This document shows, in pieces, positions 15,896-23,621 of a stretch of DNA of 24,877 nt. The stretch's first letter is position 1. Each line of letters starts with the position of its first letter. The notes below the pieces were generated by a model. That model did not search any database. It saw nothing but the letters and a program-made list of their open reading frames with translations, and was not told the DNA's origin. Made by a program: the position numbers and the translations under genes. This stretch comes from DATKCJ01 sp035513275 (lineage in GTDB: Bacteria; Verrucomicrobiota; Verrucomicrobiia; Opitutales; Opitutaceae), in assembly GCA_035513275.1 (NCBI GenBank), contig DATKCJ010000087.1, positions 1 to 24,877 on the forward strand, in the 5' to 3' direction.

Positions 15896-18085
15896 ATGTC
15901 GACTCCAAGCAATCCGGGCAGCTCCACCGCTCACAGGCGAAGGACCGTGCTCCCGTTCGTGAAGATCAAGTCCCCGAAGGACTACATCAACATGTATCGG
16001 GAGTGGTGGCCCGTGGGCCTGATCTTCGGCGTGGTTGTCGGAGTCGCTGTTGGCGCCTACCAGTTCACCAAGCCGCCGATCTATCGCACTGAGTCCTCCC
16101 TGCTCTTCGTCACATCGCCCGACAAGGTCCTGAACATCCAGGAAGTCGTCGACCAGTCGATGAAGAGCGCGACCGACTTGAACACGCACATCGAGCGGGT
16201 CCGCAGCCAGTCTTTCTTCGACTACGTAAACTCCTTCATCACGAAAGAGGAGAACGAGAAGATACGCCGGCCCTACGCGGATGAGGACGATCCCACCCAG
16301 ATGCCCGGGCTCGGCTCCGTGATCCTTGGGAACATCGACGTCTATGCCCGGCGCAACACCACGATCCTTTGCATCGGCGTGCGGCACCGCGATCCCGAGG
16401 CGGCCGCCATCATCGCGAACAGATACGCGCGGAAATACATCGACTTCAACCTCGACCAGTCCGCCACGGGCACGCAAAGCGCCATCGTCTTCCTGCAGAG
16501 CCAGGCCGATGACCAGCGCCGCAAGGTCGAGCAGGCGGAGAAGGACCTTCAGGACTATCGCGCTCGATTCAACCTCGCATCCCTTGCCGACAACCAGAAC
16601 GTCATCCTGCAGCGCGTGCGCACCGTGGGCTCCAGCCTCATCGAGGCCGAGCTCGCGCGCATCTCGCTCGACTCGCAGGCCGAGAAAGTCGCGAAGATAC
16701 GCACGGCAGGTGACAACATTCTCGATGTCGATTTCATCGCAGGTTTCGGCTCGATCCCCGCGCTGGTGAAGCTGATTGACGAACTGCGGGCTGCGCAAAT
16801 CGAGCTCGAGCGCAGATACCTCGCCAAGCACCCGCGCATGCTCGCCAACGCGAGCGCACTCGACACCGCTCAAAAGCAGCTCGAGGAGAATATCGGCAAG
16901 GCGATCTCCGAGCTGACCGAGCGCCACAATCTCGCCAAAGAGTACGAGGAGAGACTCCGCTCCGAACTCGCCGAGGCAGACCGCGAGTCGCTGAGGCTCG
17001 ACAAGATCTCGGTCGACTACCGTTTCATCGAAAACCAGGCCAATCTCGCCAAGAGCCAGTACTCCAAGATCCTCGACCGCCTCAACGAGACCACGATCTC
17101 CAGCCAGCTCGAGTCGGTTAACATCAAGCTCTTCGACCAGGCGTGGGTGCCTGCGAGCCCGGTCGAGCCGAACCTGCGCTCGGCGACGTTCCAAGCCGCA
17201 TTCCTCGGGATCGTGTGCCTGCTGTTCGTCCCCGTCGTGATCGGCACGTTCGACACGCGCCTGAAAGCCGCGTGGGAAATCGAGGAACTCCTCGGCCAGA
17301 CGCTTCTCGGCGAGATCCCCAGTCTCTCGAAAGTCGACCCGAAGGAGCGCATGCACGCCGTGGACATCGGCGTCGACGAACTCACGAGCGAATCCTTCCG
17401 CGGTCTCTATGGGCAGATGCGGCTCAACTCGCCCGTCCCCCACCCCAAGATCCTCCTCGTCACGAGCACGGTGCCCGCGGAGGGCAAGAGCCTCATCGCG
17501 AGCAACCTCGCATACACGTTTGCCGCGCACGGCCGCCGGGTGCTGCTCGCCGATTGCGATTTCCGCCGGCCGACGCTCAACAACCATTTCTCGCATCCGT
17601 CGAAGATGGGCATCATGCGCTACCTCGAGGACGACTCGCGCACCGTGCAGGACCCGCTCACCGAGCCATCACTCGGAATCACTCGCGTGCGCGAGAGCCT
17701 GTATTTTCTCCCGTCCGGAGGATCGAGCCGCAAGCCGACCGAGTTCTTCGATCATCCGCGCTTCCGATTCCTCATGGAGACGCTCCGGAGCAATTTCGAC
17801 CTCGTCATCGTCGATACGCCGCCGGTCGGCGTGTTCCCTGACAGCTTGCTCCTGTGCCCGATCAGCGACGAGGTGATCTTCGTTTGCCGCTTCAAGAAAG
17901 TCTGGCGGAATCGCGCAAACGTCTTCCTCGACAAGCTCCGCACCTCCGGGGCCGTGCTCGCAGGCGTCGTGATGAACGACATCCCGCCGGGCTTGCAGTC
18001 GCAGGGATACGATTACTACGGCTACGGCTCGGGCTCCGCGAAGGAGTACCAGAAGTATTACGCCGCGGACAAGTCGGGTGGCTGA
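15896..18085 (+). CDS. Wzz/Wzc-type chain-length determinant fused to BY-kinase
   Basis: A 729-residue inner-membrane protein. The first membrane helix is about 40-57 and the second about 432-451. Between them lies a periplasmic Wzz-like region with long coiled-coil helices (about 195-400) containing many Glu, Lys and Gln. The cytoplasmic kinase domain has the oligomerisation motif ESFRGLYGQMR (499-509), Walker A TVPAEGKS (K531, S532), Walker A-prime LLADCDFRRP (D553, D555) and Walker B LVIVDTPP (D640). The tail carries seven tyrosines (705, 707, 708, 710, 718, 721, 722) for trans-autophosphorylation. Such proteins set polymer length and couple polymerisation to export. Kinase and Wzz parts are in one chain, unlike the split form of Gram-positives. 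ATG 15896 has no clear ribosome site. Confidence 0.95.
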   Translation: MSTPSNPGSSTAHRRRTVLPFVKIKSPKDYINMYREWWPVGLIFGVVVGVAVGAYQFTKPPIYRTESSLLFVTSPDKVLNIQEVVDQSMKSATDLNTHIERVRSQSFFDYVNSFITKEENEKIRRPYADEDDPTQMPGLGSVILGNIDVYARRNTTILCIGVRHRDPEAAAIIANRYARKYIDFNLDQSATGTQSAIVFLQSQADDQRRKVEQAEKDLQDYRARFNLASLADNQNVILQRVRTVGSSLIEAELARISLDSQAEKVAKIRTAGDNILDVDFIAGFGSIPALVKLIDELRAAQIELERRYLAKHPRMLANASALDTAQKQLEENIGKAISELTERHNLAKEYEERLRSELAEADRESLRLDKISVDYRFIENQANLAKSQYSKILDRLNETTISSQLESVNIKLFDQAWVPASPVEPNLRSATFQAAFLGIVCLLFVPVVIGTFDTRLKAAWEIEELLGQTLLGEIPSLSKVDPKERMHAVDIGVDELTSESFRGLYGQMRLNSPVPHPKILLVTSTVPAEGKSLIASNLAYTFAAHGRRVLLADCDFRRPTLNNHFSHPSKMGIMRYLEDDSRTVQDPLTEPSLGITRVRESLYFLPSGGSSRKPTEFFDHPRFRFLMETLRSNFDLVIVDTPPVGVFPDSLLLCPISDEVIFVCRFKKVWRNRANVFLDKLRTSGAVLAGVVMNDIPPGLQSQGYDYYGYGSGSAKEYQKYYAADKSGG

Positions 18086-18116
18086 GCGTCCCGCCGGGGA
18101 CGGCGGCGTCGCAGCG

Positions 18117-19346
18117 ATGAAGCAGCCGCAACTCTGGATCATCTGGGGCAACTGGGGCCCCTATCACCACGCACGTTTTGCTGCGTTGCGCGCTGCGGCT
18201 GCGCCGCTCGGGCTCGACGTGCGCGGCGTCGAACTCGTTCCACGGAGCGACATCTACGAGTGGCAGGCCGCCGCGGGCTCCGATGCGATCTGGCGTCTTC
18301 CGGTCAACGAGCGAGAAATGGAGTTCAAGCCGGTTCGCCTCGCGCGGATGTTGCGGCCGCTTCTTCGCGCGGAGCGTCCCGCCGTGGTGTTCGTGCCTTC
18401 CTACTGGCATTGGTCGCTCGAGTGCAACCTGCTCGCACGCGCTGCGGGCGCGCGCATCGTGATGATGAACGAAAGCCACGCCGGCACCGAGCGCGCCCGC
18501 GGGCTGAAGCGCTGGATCAAGCGCTGGATCAAGCGCCGGATCGTGCGCCGGTTTCACGCGGCACTCGTCGGCGGCACTCCGCACAAGCGCCACTTCGCAA
18601 ATCTCGGTCTCGCGGAGAATCTGATCGCGACAGGCTACGACGCAGTCGACAACGATTTCTATGCGCGCGAGGCGGCCAAGGTTCGCGAGGATGCGGAATC
18701 GGTCCGCTCGCGCTGGGGTCTGCCACCGCGCTACGTGCTGAGCCTGGGCCGGCTCGTGGAGAAGAAAAACCTGTCAACGCTCGTGGAGGCGCACCGGACG
18801 CGTTGTGCGGAAGCGGGCGACACGACTGCGCCCGATCTTGTGATCGTGGGCTCCGGTCCGCTCGACGGTGCGCTGCGAGTGCAGTGCCGCGATGCGGGCA
18901 TCGAAGTCATCGAGCGAGCCGGCGAGCCGCCGTTTCCCGACCCGGGCGCGCCGGCGGGAGCGCGCGCGTTCTTCTACGGTTTCCGGCAGATCGCGGAGAA
19001 TCCTGTCTTCTACGCGCTCGCGGACGCGTTCGTGTTGCCGAGCTCGCATGAGGAATGGGGCCTCGTGGTAAACGAGGCGATGGCGTGCGGTCTACCGGTG
19101 ATCGTCTCGCGCACGGCGGGATGCGCCGAGGATCTCGTCCGCGACGGGGTGAACGGCTGGACGTTCCATCCCACGAGCGCTCCCGAACTGGCAGCATGCC
19201 TCACGCGGCTCGATGAGTCGGCAGAGTTGCGCGCGCGCATGGGTGCGCGGTCGGCCGCGATCATCGCGTCGTGGGGATGCGATGCATTTGCCGCAGGTGC
19301 GCTCGCTGCGACACGCGCGTGCGCGCCCGGGTTGTTCGCGCGATGA
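18117..19346 (+). CDS. Glycosyltransferase family 4 (GT-B fold)
   Basis: About 409 residues. LWIIWGNWGPYHHARF (6-21) is the first strand and loop. VVFVPSYWHWSLECNLL (about 90-106) and the Glu-containing MMNESHAGTERARG end the acceptor domain. LSLGRLVEKKNLSTLVEA opens the donor domain, and E312/E320 form the E-x7-E pair in SHEEWGLVVNEAMACG. Residues 131-146 form a striking Lys/Arg/Trp/Ile repeat encoded by a 12-bp tandem repeat, perhaps a membrane-contact helix. ATG 18117 is preferred because conserved sequence begins right after it. GTG 18078, overlapping the kinase stop by 8 bp, would add 13 low-complexity residues and is a real alternative in this overlap-rich operon. It opens the second transferase block. 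Confidence 0.88.
   Translation: MKQPQLWIIWGNWGPYHHARFAALRAAAAPLGLDVRGVELVPRSDIYEWQAAAGSDAIWRLPVNEREMEFKPVRLARMLRPLLRAERPAVVFVPSYWHWSLECNLLARAAGARIVMMNESHAGTERARGLKRWIKRWIKRRIVRRFHAALVGGTPHKRHFANLGLAENLIATGYDAVDNDFYAREAAKVREDAESVRSRWGLPPRYVLSLGRLVEKKNLSTLVEAHRTRCAEAGDTTAPDLVIVGSGPLDGALRVQCRDAGIEVIERAGEPPFPDPGAPAGARAFFYGFRQIAENPVFYALADAFVLPSSHEEWGLVVNEAMACGLPVIVSRTAGCAEDLVRDGVNGWTFHPTSAPELAACLTRLDESAELRARMGARSAAIIASWGCDAFAAGALAATRACAPGLFAR
18507..18554 (+). repeat. 12-bp tandem repeat inside a glycosyltransferase gene
   Basis: AAGCGCTGGATC occurs twice in a row (18507-18530). A third copy with one change (18531-18542) and a more diverged fourth copy (18543-18554) follow. The unit is in frame and gives KRWI, KRWI, KRRI, VRRF, a basic amphipathic segment. 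Being a multiple of three, copy-number change would keep the frame. Confidence 0.8.
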
Positions 19347-20452
19347 GACACCTGCACTTCGTCCAGTCAATCGAGCCGCTCGAGGGCGGCGGGCTTGGTC
19401 GCGCAGCCGTCGATTTGCACCGTGCGCTTGCCGCGGCCGGCGAGGCTTCGTCGCTCGTGACGACATGCCGGGGAGCTCCTCCGCCAGTCGCGAGTGGTGT
19501 CGCGCAGTTTCACCGCAGCGCGCCGTCGAAGGCGTATTTCTCTCCGATGTTGTGGAGAGCCGCAGACACAATGGCCGCGGGGTGCGACGTCGTCCACGGC
19601 CACGGCTTCTACACCGGCGTCAACTGGGCGCTCGGGAGGGCCGCGCGGCGGAAAGGCCGGCCACTGGTGTATCACCCGCATGGAATGCTCGAGCCTTGGA
19701 TCCTCGGGCGAAGCCGCGGCAAGAAGGCGCTCGCGCACTGGCTGTTTGAAAATGCGAACTTCGCGCATGCGGGCTTGTGGCGGGCTCTGACGGAACGCGA
19801 AGCCGGCCAGATCCGCGGGCTCGGGATCAAGGCACCGGTCGTCGTGGCACCGAACGGGATCGACGTGGCCGCTTTTGACGCGCCTGCGCCTGCCATCGAG
19901 AAGGAGCGAAAAATAATCCTGTTCCTCGGTCGCATCCACCCGAAGAAGGGACTGCCGCTCCTGCTTTCCGCGTGGGCGCGGGCGTCGGGATTTCACGCGT
20001 CGTGGGAGATCGTCATCGCCGGCCCCGATGAGGAAGGCCATCGCGCACAGCTCGAGGCGCAGATCGACGCGGAGGGAATTCGCAACTCGGTCCGTTTTGT
20101 CGGAGTCGTCGGAGGCGCCGATAAAGTCGCTTGGCTGCAGGCGGCGGACTTGTTCGTGCTGCCGTCGCACTCGGAGGGATTCTCTGTGGCGATTCTCGAG
20201 TCGCTCGCATCGCGGACTCCCGTGCTCGCCACGCACGCCTGCAATTTCCCCGAGATCGAATCGACCGGCTCAGGCTGGCTGTGCGACGCCGAGGCCGGCT
20301 CGCTCGGACACGCCCTGGATACGGCGCTGTCTGCGGACGACGCGGAGCGGAGCCAGCGCGGGCTTGCAGGCAGGGCGCTCGTCGAGCGTGATTACACATG
20401 GAGCGCGATCGCGCGAAAGCTGATTGATGCCACCCGAGCCCACATCACCTGA
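19343..20452 (+). CDS. Glycosyltransferase family 4 (GT-B fold)
   Basis: A 369-residue transferase. EGGGLGRAAVDLHRAL (14-29) is the N-terminal glycine loop. VVHGHGFYTGVNW (about 83-95) follows, and YHPHGMLEPWIL with a following KK is a motif common to a GT4 group from polysaccharide loci. The donor domain has LFLGRIHPKKGLPLLL (193-208), IVIAGPDEEGH and the E278/E286 pair in SHSEGFSVAILESLA. The ATG at 19343 overlaps the upstream stop by 4 bp; longer in-frame starts only extend into the upstream gene. The downstream acetyltransferase gene overlaps its end by 26 bp. It probably transfers a hexose or similar sugar; specificity cannot be read from sequence. Confidence 0.92.
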   Translation: MRHLHFVQSIEPLEGGGLGRAAVDLHRALAAAGEASSLVTTCRGAPPPVASGVAQFHRSAPSKAYFSPMLWRAADTMAAGCDVVHGHGFYTGVNWALGRAARRKGRPLVYHPHGMLEPWILGRSRGKKALAHWLFENANFAHAGLWRALTEREAGQIRGLGIKAPVVVAPNGIDVAAFDAPAPAIEKERKIILFLGRIHPKKGLPLLLSAWARASGFHASWEIVIAGPDEEGHRAQLEAQIDAEGIRNSVRFVGVVGGADKVAWLQAADLFVLPSHSEGFSVAILESLASRTPVLATHACNFPEIESTGSGWLCDAEAGSLGHALDTALSADDAERSQRGLAGRALVERDYTWSAIARKLIDATRAHIT

Positions 20453-21017
20453 GTCTGCGCCGCGCGTGCGGCTGGATACGTTTGACGCGAAGCTGGGCCT
20501 GGATCGCGGACGGCCGCGGATCGTCGAGGCGATCTGGTATTTCACGCGCCGCGCATTCTTCACGACTTCGTTTCCGTGGCCATCGGGCATAAAGGTTGCG
20601 CTGCTTCGAATGTTCGGCGCGCGCATCGGCCGGGGCGTGGTGATCAAGCCGCGCGTCGCGATCCACTTCCCGTGGAAGCTGAGCGTCGGCGACCACTCGT
20701 GGATCGGCGAGGAGGCATGGATATTGAATTTCGAGCCGGTCGAGATCGGCTCGCACGCATGCGTCTCACAGCGTGTCTTCCTCTGCGCAGGCAACCACGA
20801 TTTCCGCGTGGAAGACTTCCGCTATCGCAACGCGCCGATTCGGATCGGTGCCGGTGCGTGGATCGGAGCGCAGTCGTTCGTGGCGCCGGGTGTCGAGATC
20901 GGCCGCGAGTGCGTCGTCTGCGCGGGAAGTGTCGTTACAAACAGCCTGCCCGCTGCGATGGTTTGCTCCGGCAATCCGTGCATCCCCGGGAAGGCGCGCT
21001 GGGGCACGACCGCATGA
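20427..21017 (+). CDS. WcaF-like acetyltransferase (left-handed beta-helix)
   Basis: A 196-residue O-acetyltransferase of the hexapeptide-repeat family. Turns of the left-handed helix are seen in ARIGRGVVIKP (65-75), SVGDHSWIGEEAWI, VEIGSHACVSQRVFLC and, after the insert, IRIGAGAWIGAQSFVAPGV. The catalytic His is probably H124 in CAGNHDFR, which corresponds to the G-x-H-D site of colanic-acid acetyltransferases. Such enzymes move acetyl from acetyl-CoA to a sugar hydroxyl of the repeat unit. The ATG at 20427 is preceded directly by an in-frame TTG at 20424. The gene starts 26 bp inside the previous gene and its stop overlaps the next start by 4 bp. It may modify the sugar added by its GT4 neighbours. 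Confidence 0.9.
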   Translation: MPPEPTSPESAPRVRLDTFDAKLGLDRGRPRIVEAIWYFTRRAFFTTSFPWPSGIKVALLRMFGARIGRGVVIKPRVAIHFPWKLSVGDHSWIGEEAWILNFEPVEIGSHACVSQRVFLCAGNHDFRVEDFRYRNAPIRIGAGAWIGAQSFVAPGVEIGRECVVCAGSVVTNSLPAAMVCSGNPCIPGKARWGTTA

Positions 21018-22234
21018 CGCGACCGGCGGGCTGGATCTGCGCACAACTGGGCTCGCGGGAGCACTACGCGATTCCCAGGGTGCTCCATTCCGACGGCAGG
21101 CTGGAGCACCTCCTGACGGACTTCTGGGCGACGCCGCGTTGGATGTGGAGTCTCGCGCCCGGCAGAAGGCTCGCGGCGGTGCGCGAGCGCTGGCATCCGG
21201 CATTGAGCGATGCACGGGTGCACGGGCTTGGCTTGACGCGGCTCGTGTTCGACGCGTCGAACCGCCAGCGCGGCTGGGAAAAGACGATCGGCCGAAACGA
21301 CTGGTTCCAGCGCCGACACCTGGCGTGGCTCAAGGCGAACAAGGAGACGATTAGCGCGGGTCCCCCGGGAATTTTTTTTGCCTACAGCTACGCAGCGTGC
21401 GAGCTGCTTCGGTTCTTCAAGGGCATCGGTTGGAGGACCGTGCTCGGGCAGATAGATCCCGGCCCGAGGGAGGAGATGATCGTGGCCGAGGAAGCGGCGC
21501 GTTTCCCGGAATCGCGAGGTGGATGGACGCGGGCGCCGGGCGACTATTGGAGTTTGTGGCGCGAGGAACTTTCGCTTGCCGACAAAATTGTTGTGAATTC
21601 CGAGTGGAGTATGGAGTGCCTGCGGCTCGACGGAGTCTCGCGCGAGAAGATGATCGTAGTCCCACTCGCCTTCGAATCAACGCGCGGCGATAGAGCGAAC
21701 CGCGAATCGCCTTCAAGGTTCACAACCGATCGCCCATTGCGCGTTCTGTTCCTCGGTCAGGTCAACTTGCGCAAAGGCGCTCATCATCTTCTCGAAGCTG
21801 CGGGGCGGCTGGTCGATCTGCCGATCGAGTTCAACTTCGTCGGCCCTGTGGAGATTTCGCGCCCCGGCACTGTTCCGCGAAACGTGAAATGGCACGGGCC
21901 GGTTTCGCGGGAGGAGACCGCGCGATACTACGCGAGCACGGATGTGTTCGCGCTACCGACGCTCTCGGACGGTTTCGCCCTGACGCAACTCGAGGCGCTC
22001 TCGCGCGGGGTTCCAGTCATGGTCACGCGGAATTGTGGCCGCGTCGTCGAGGACGGCCGCAATGGATGGGTCCTCCCCTCTCCTTCTGCCGACGACATCA
22101 CGGGTGTCCTTCAACGGCTCGCAGCTTCGCCCACCGAAGTCGCCGCGTGCGCGGCGCGCGCGCAGGTGCCTGATTCATTTTCCCTGGAATCGCTACGCGG
22201 TGCGATGGATCAGATCGAGAGGTCTTTCGAATGA
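21014..22234 (+). CDS. Glycosyltransferase family 4 (GT-B fold)
   Basis: A 406-residue transferase whose N-terminal half is unusual: GSREHYAIPRVLHSDGRLEHL (in parts, 13-33) and many Trp residues (near 38-45, 88, 97). The later TVLGQIDPGPREEM and IVVNSEWSMECL are typical of a GT4 subgroup. The donor half is canonical: VLFLGQVNLRKGAHHLLEA (244-262), FNFVGPVEIS and VKWHGPVSREE. The catalytic pair is D319-x7-E327 in LSDGFALTQLEALSRG, with Asp replacing the first Glu. ATG 21014 overlaps the acetyltransferase stop (ATGA). Long upstream in-frame sequence is a shadow of the acetyltransferase gene. It is the last transferase before the second polymerase/ligase. Specificity is unknown. Confidence 0.9.
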   Translation: MTRPAGWICAQLGSREHYAIPRVLHSDGRLEHLLTDFWATPRWMWSLAPGRRLAAVRERWHPALSDARVHGLGLTRLVFDASNRQRGWEKTIGRNDWFQRRHLAWLKANKETISAGPPGIFFAYSYAACELLRFFKGIGWRTVLGQIDPGPREEMIVAEEAARFPESRGGWTRAPGDYWSLWREELSLADKIVVNSEWSMECLRLDGVSREKMIVVPLAFESTRGDRANRESPSRFTTDRPLRVLFLGQVNLRKGAHHLLEAAGRLVDLPIEFNFVGPVEISRPGTVPRNVKWHGPVSREETARYYASTDVFALPTLSDGFALTQLEALSRGVPVMVTRNCGRVVEDGRNGWVLPSPSADDITGVLQRLAASPTEVAACAARAQVPDSFSLESLRGAMDQIERSFE

Positions 22235-23541
22235 TGCAGACGGAGCGGAAAGCACATGTCGTCGAATCCGTCTTCATCGGCCTCTCAGCGGCAGCGCTGA
22301 TTGCAGTCGTGCTGGCGAATGTGATCCGGGTCTACGTGTCGCCCGAAGTCGCGGTCCTCGTTCGCGCAATCTTGTTTTCCGGTAGCTGGATCGCGGCGAT
22401 TGTGTGGGCCTTGAACGCAAGGAGGGGCGCCGTCCTCGCTTGGCTCGGTGTGCTTGCCGGCTGCGGTCTCGTCGTTGCGTTCTGCGAATTGTTTGCAGGA
22501 GGCATCAGCGGGTCTTCGTTGTTGCAGTTATTCGGAGCCGGAGGCGCGGGCGTCGGGGTCGCACTCCTGATTCAGAAAAGTCTCGACGGCAATCATGCCG
22601 CATGGGCAGCCGGCTGCGCTGCGATCTTTGGAACCGTTGCGGCGATCTGGCTGGCGCTGGAGCCAACGCATGAGTTGTGGAAAATGCTTCCGAACAATTG
22701 GGAGATTTCAAAGAACCTCGACTATCGGTGGGGAATCCGGATGGGCCAGGAGCGCGCGCGATTTCTTTTCGACACACCCATGGAGGCCGGAGTCGTGCAA
22801 TGGTTCCTCGGAGCGCTGTGCCTCGCTGCAGCGATGAGCAAGAAGACCAGCGCGTTGGCCCGAGGGCTTCTAGGCTCACTGGCGCTGCTCCTTTTTGCCT
22901 CGGTGGCTCTCACCTACAGTAGAGCCGGTCTCGTCCTCTCGGTGATGTCGATCGTGCTCGGTGCATTGATGTCGATCCGGAATCGCAAAGTGACCGTCGT
23001 CGCGCTCGCTGCCGCGGTCTTCATCCTCTTGATTGCGGCTGTTGCGGCGAATCGAATCGTAGAGGACAAGAACCCGGCAGTTAAGAACGTCGCGAGCATC
23101 TTCGATCCCGCCGAAGAGGCGAACCGGATCCGGCTCGATCAGTTTAAGAAAATCGGAAGGGAACTCGCGAATACGCCCTGGCACGGCCGAGGCGCTTCGA
23201 ACTTCGTCACGTATCAGGAGGCGCCGCGGATGCCTCAGCACGAGAGTTCCCCTGTCGGGCTGATCGCGTCCTTTGGCATCGGGGGTGGCGCGCTCGTGCT
23301 GGCGTTTGCGTGGCTCTTATTCCGGCATCGGCGCAACTTCATCGATACGATTGTTGGCCAGGAGTTTGCAAAGCAGAACTCATTCAGTCGGTTTGTCGTC
23401 TTCAGTGTCCCGCCATTTGCCGTCTACAGTATCGTCGCGCCGATTCTCGCAGGGCTCATGTTCGGGATGCTCTGTTTCACAGGCATGGGTATGCTCGCTA
23501 TTTGGGCGGCGCCCCTAGCGAGTCGTTCGGGCAAACAGTAG
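22231..23541 (+). CDS. O-antigen ligase/polymerase superfamily membrane protein (Wzy_C-like)
   Basis: A 436-residue polytopic membrane protein with about ten hydrophobic segments. The Wzy_C core is visible: ALTYSRAGLV (T228, S230, R231), then a periplasmic loop with NRIRLDQFKKIGRELANTPW and HGRGASNF, and H337 in PQHESSPVGLIASFG. Positively charged R231 and the loop His/Arg are the residues expected to handle the undecaprenyl-PP substrate. Family members either polymerise repeat units or ligate glycan to an acceptor such as lipid A or protein; sequence alone does not decide. ATG 22231 overlaps the upstream stop (ATGATG), with GAGAGG at 22217-22222 eight bases before it. It ends the second transferase block and is followed by a PEP-CTERM gene. 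Confidence 0.85.
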   Translation: MMQTERKAHVVESVFIGLSAAALIAVVLANVIRVYVSPEVAVLVRAILFSGSWIAAIVWALNARRGAVLAWLGVLAGCGLVVAFCELFAGGISGSSLLQLFGAGGAGVGVALLIQKSLDGNHAAWAAGCAAIFGTVAAIWLALEPTHELWKMLPNNWEISKNLDYRWGIRMGQERARFLFDTPMEAGVVQWFLGALCLAAAMSKKTSALARGLLGSLALLLFASVALTYSRAGLVLSVMSIVLGALMSIRNRKVTVVALAAAVFILLIAAVAANRIVEDKNPAVKNVASIFDPAEEANRIRLDQFKKIGRELANTPWHGRGASNFVTYQEAPRMPQHESSPVGLIASFGIGGGALVLAFAWLLFRHRRNFIDTIVGQEFAKQNSFSRFVVFSVPPFAVYSIVAPILAGLMFGMLCFTGMGMLAIWAAPLASRSGKQ

Positions 23542-23621
23542 GCACCGATCAGGCAATCCCCGATAGAAAAACCCAAAGGGGAAGTGCTAGGATGTCCGCA
23601 GCTTAGGAATATCATAACATC
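23542..23621 (+). promoter_or_regulatory. 80-bp gap with possible extended -10 promoter
   Basis: TGCTAGGAT at 23585-23593 resembles an extended -10 element (TG-N-TAGGAT) about 28 bases before the next start, but no good -35 accompanies it. A CCCC/GGGG pair around an A-rich loop (about 23558-23580) could form a weak hairpin without a T-run, so not a convincing terminator. AGGA at 23605-23608 is a distant ribosome site for GTG 23622. The gap could give the PEP-CTERM gene its own transcription. Confidence 0.3.

Noticed and set aside
15848..17596. A 582-codon open frame on the minus strand opposite the BY-kinase gene
   Set aside because: It is antisense to a gene with clear motifs. Its Arg/Glu/His-rich composition is the usual mirror of GC-rich codon use, and no domain is recognisable.
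20576..21013. Extension of the GT4 gene at 21014 upstream to an ATG at 20576
   Set aside because: This part is a frame shadow of the acetyltransferase gene; ATG 21014 with a 4-bp overlap fits the operon pattern.
23557..23581. Terminator between the ligase-like gene and the PEP-CTERM gene
   Set aside because: The CCCC/GGGG stem is only four or five pairs with a long A-rich loop and no following T-run.
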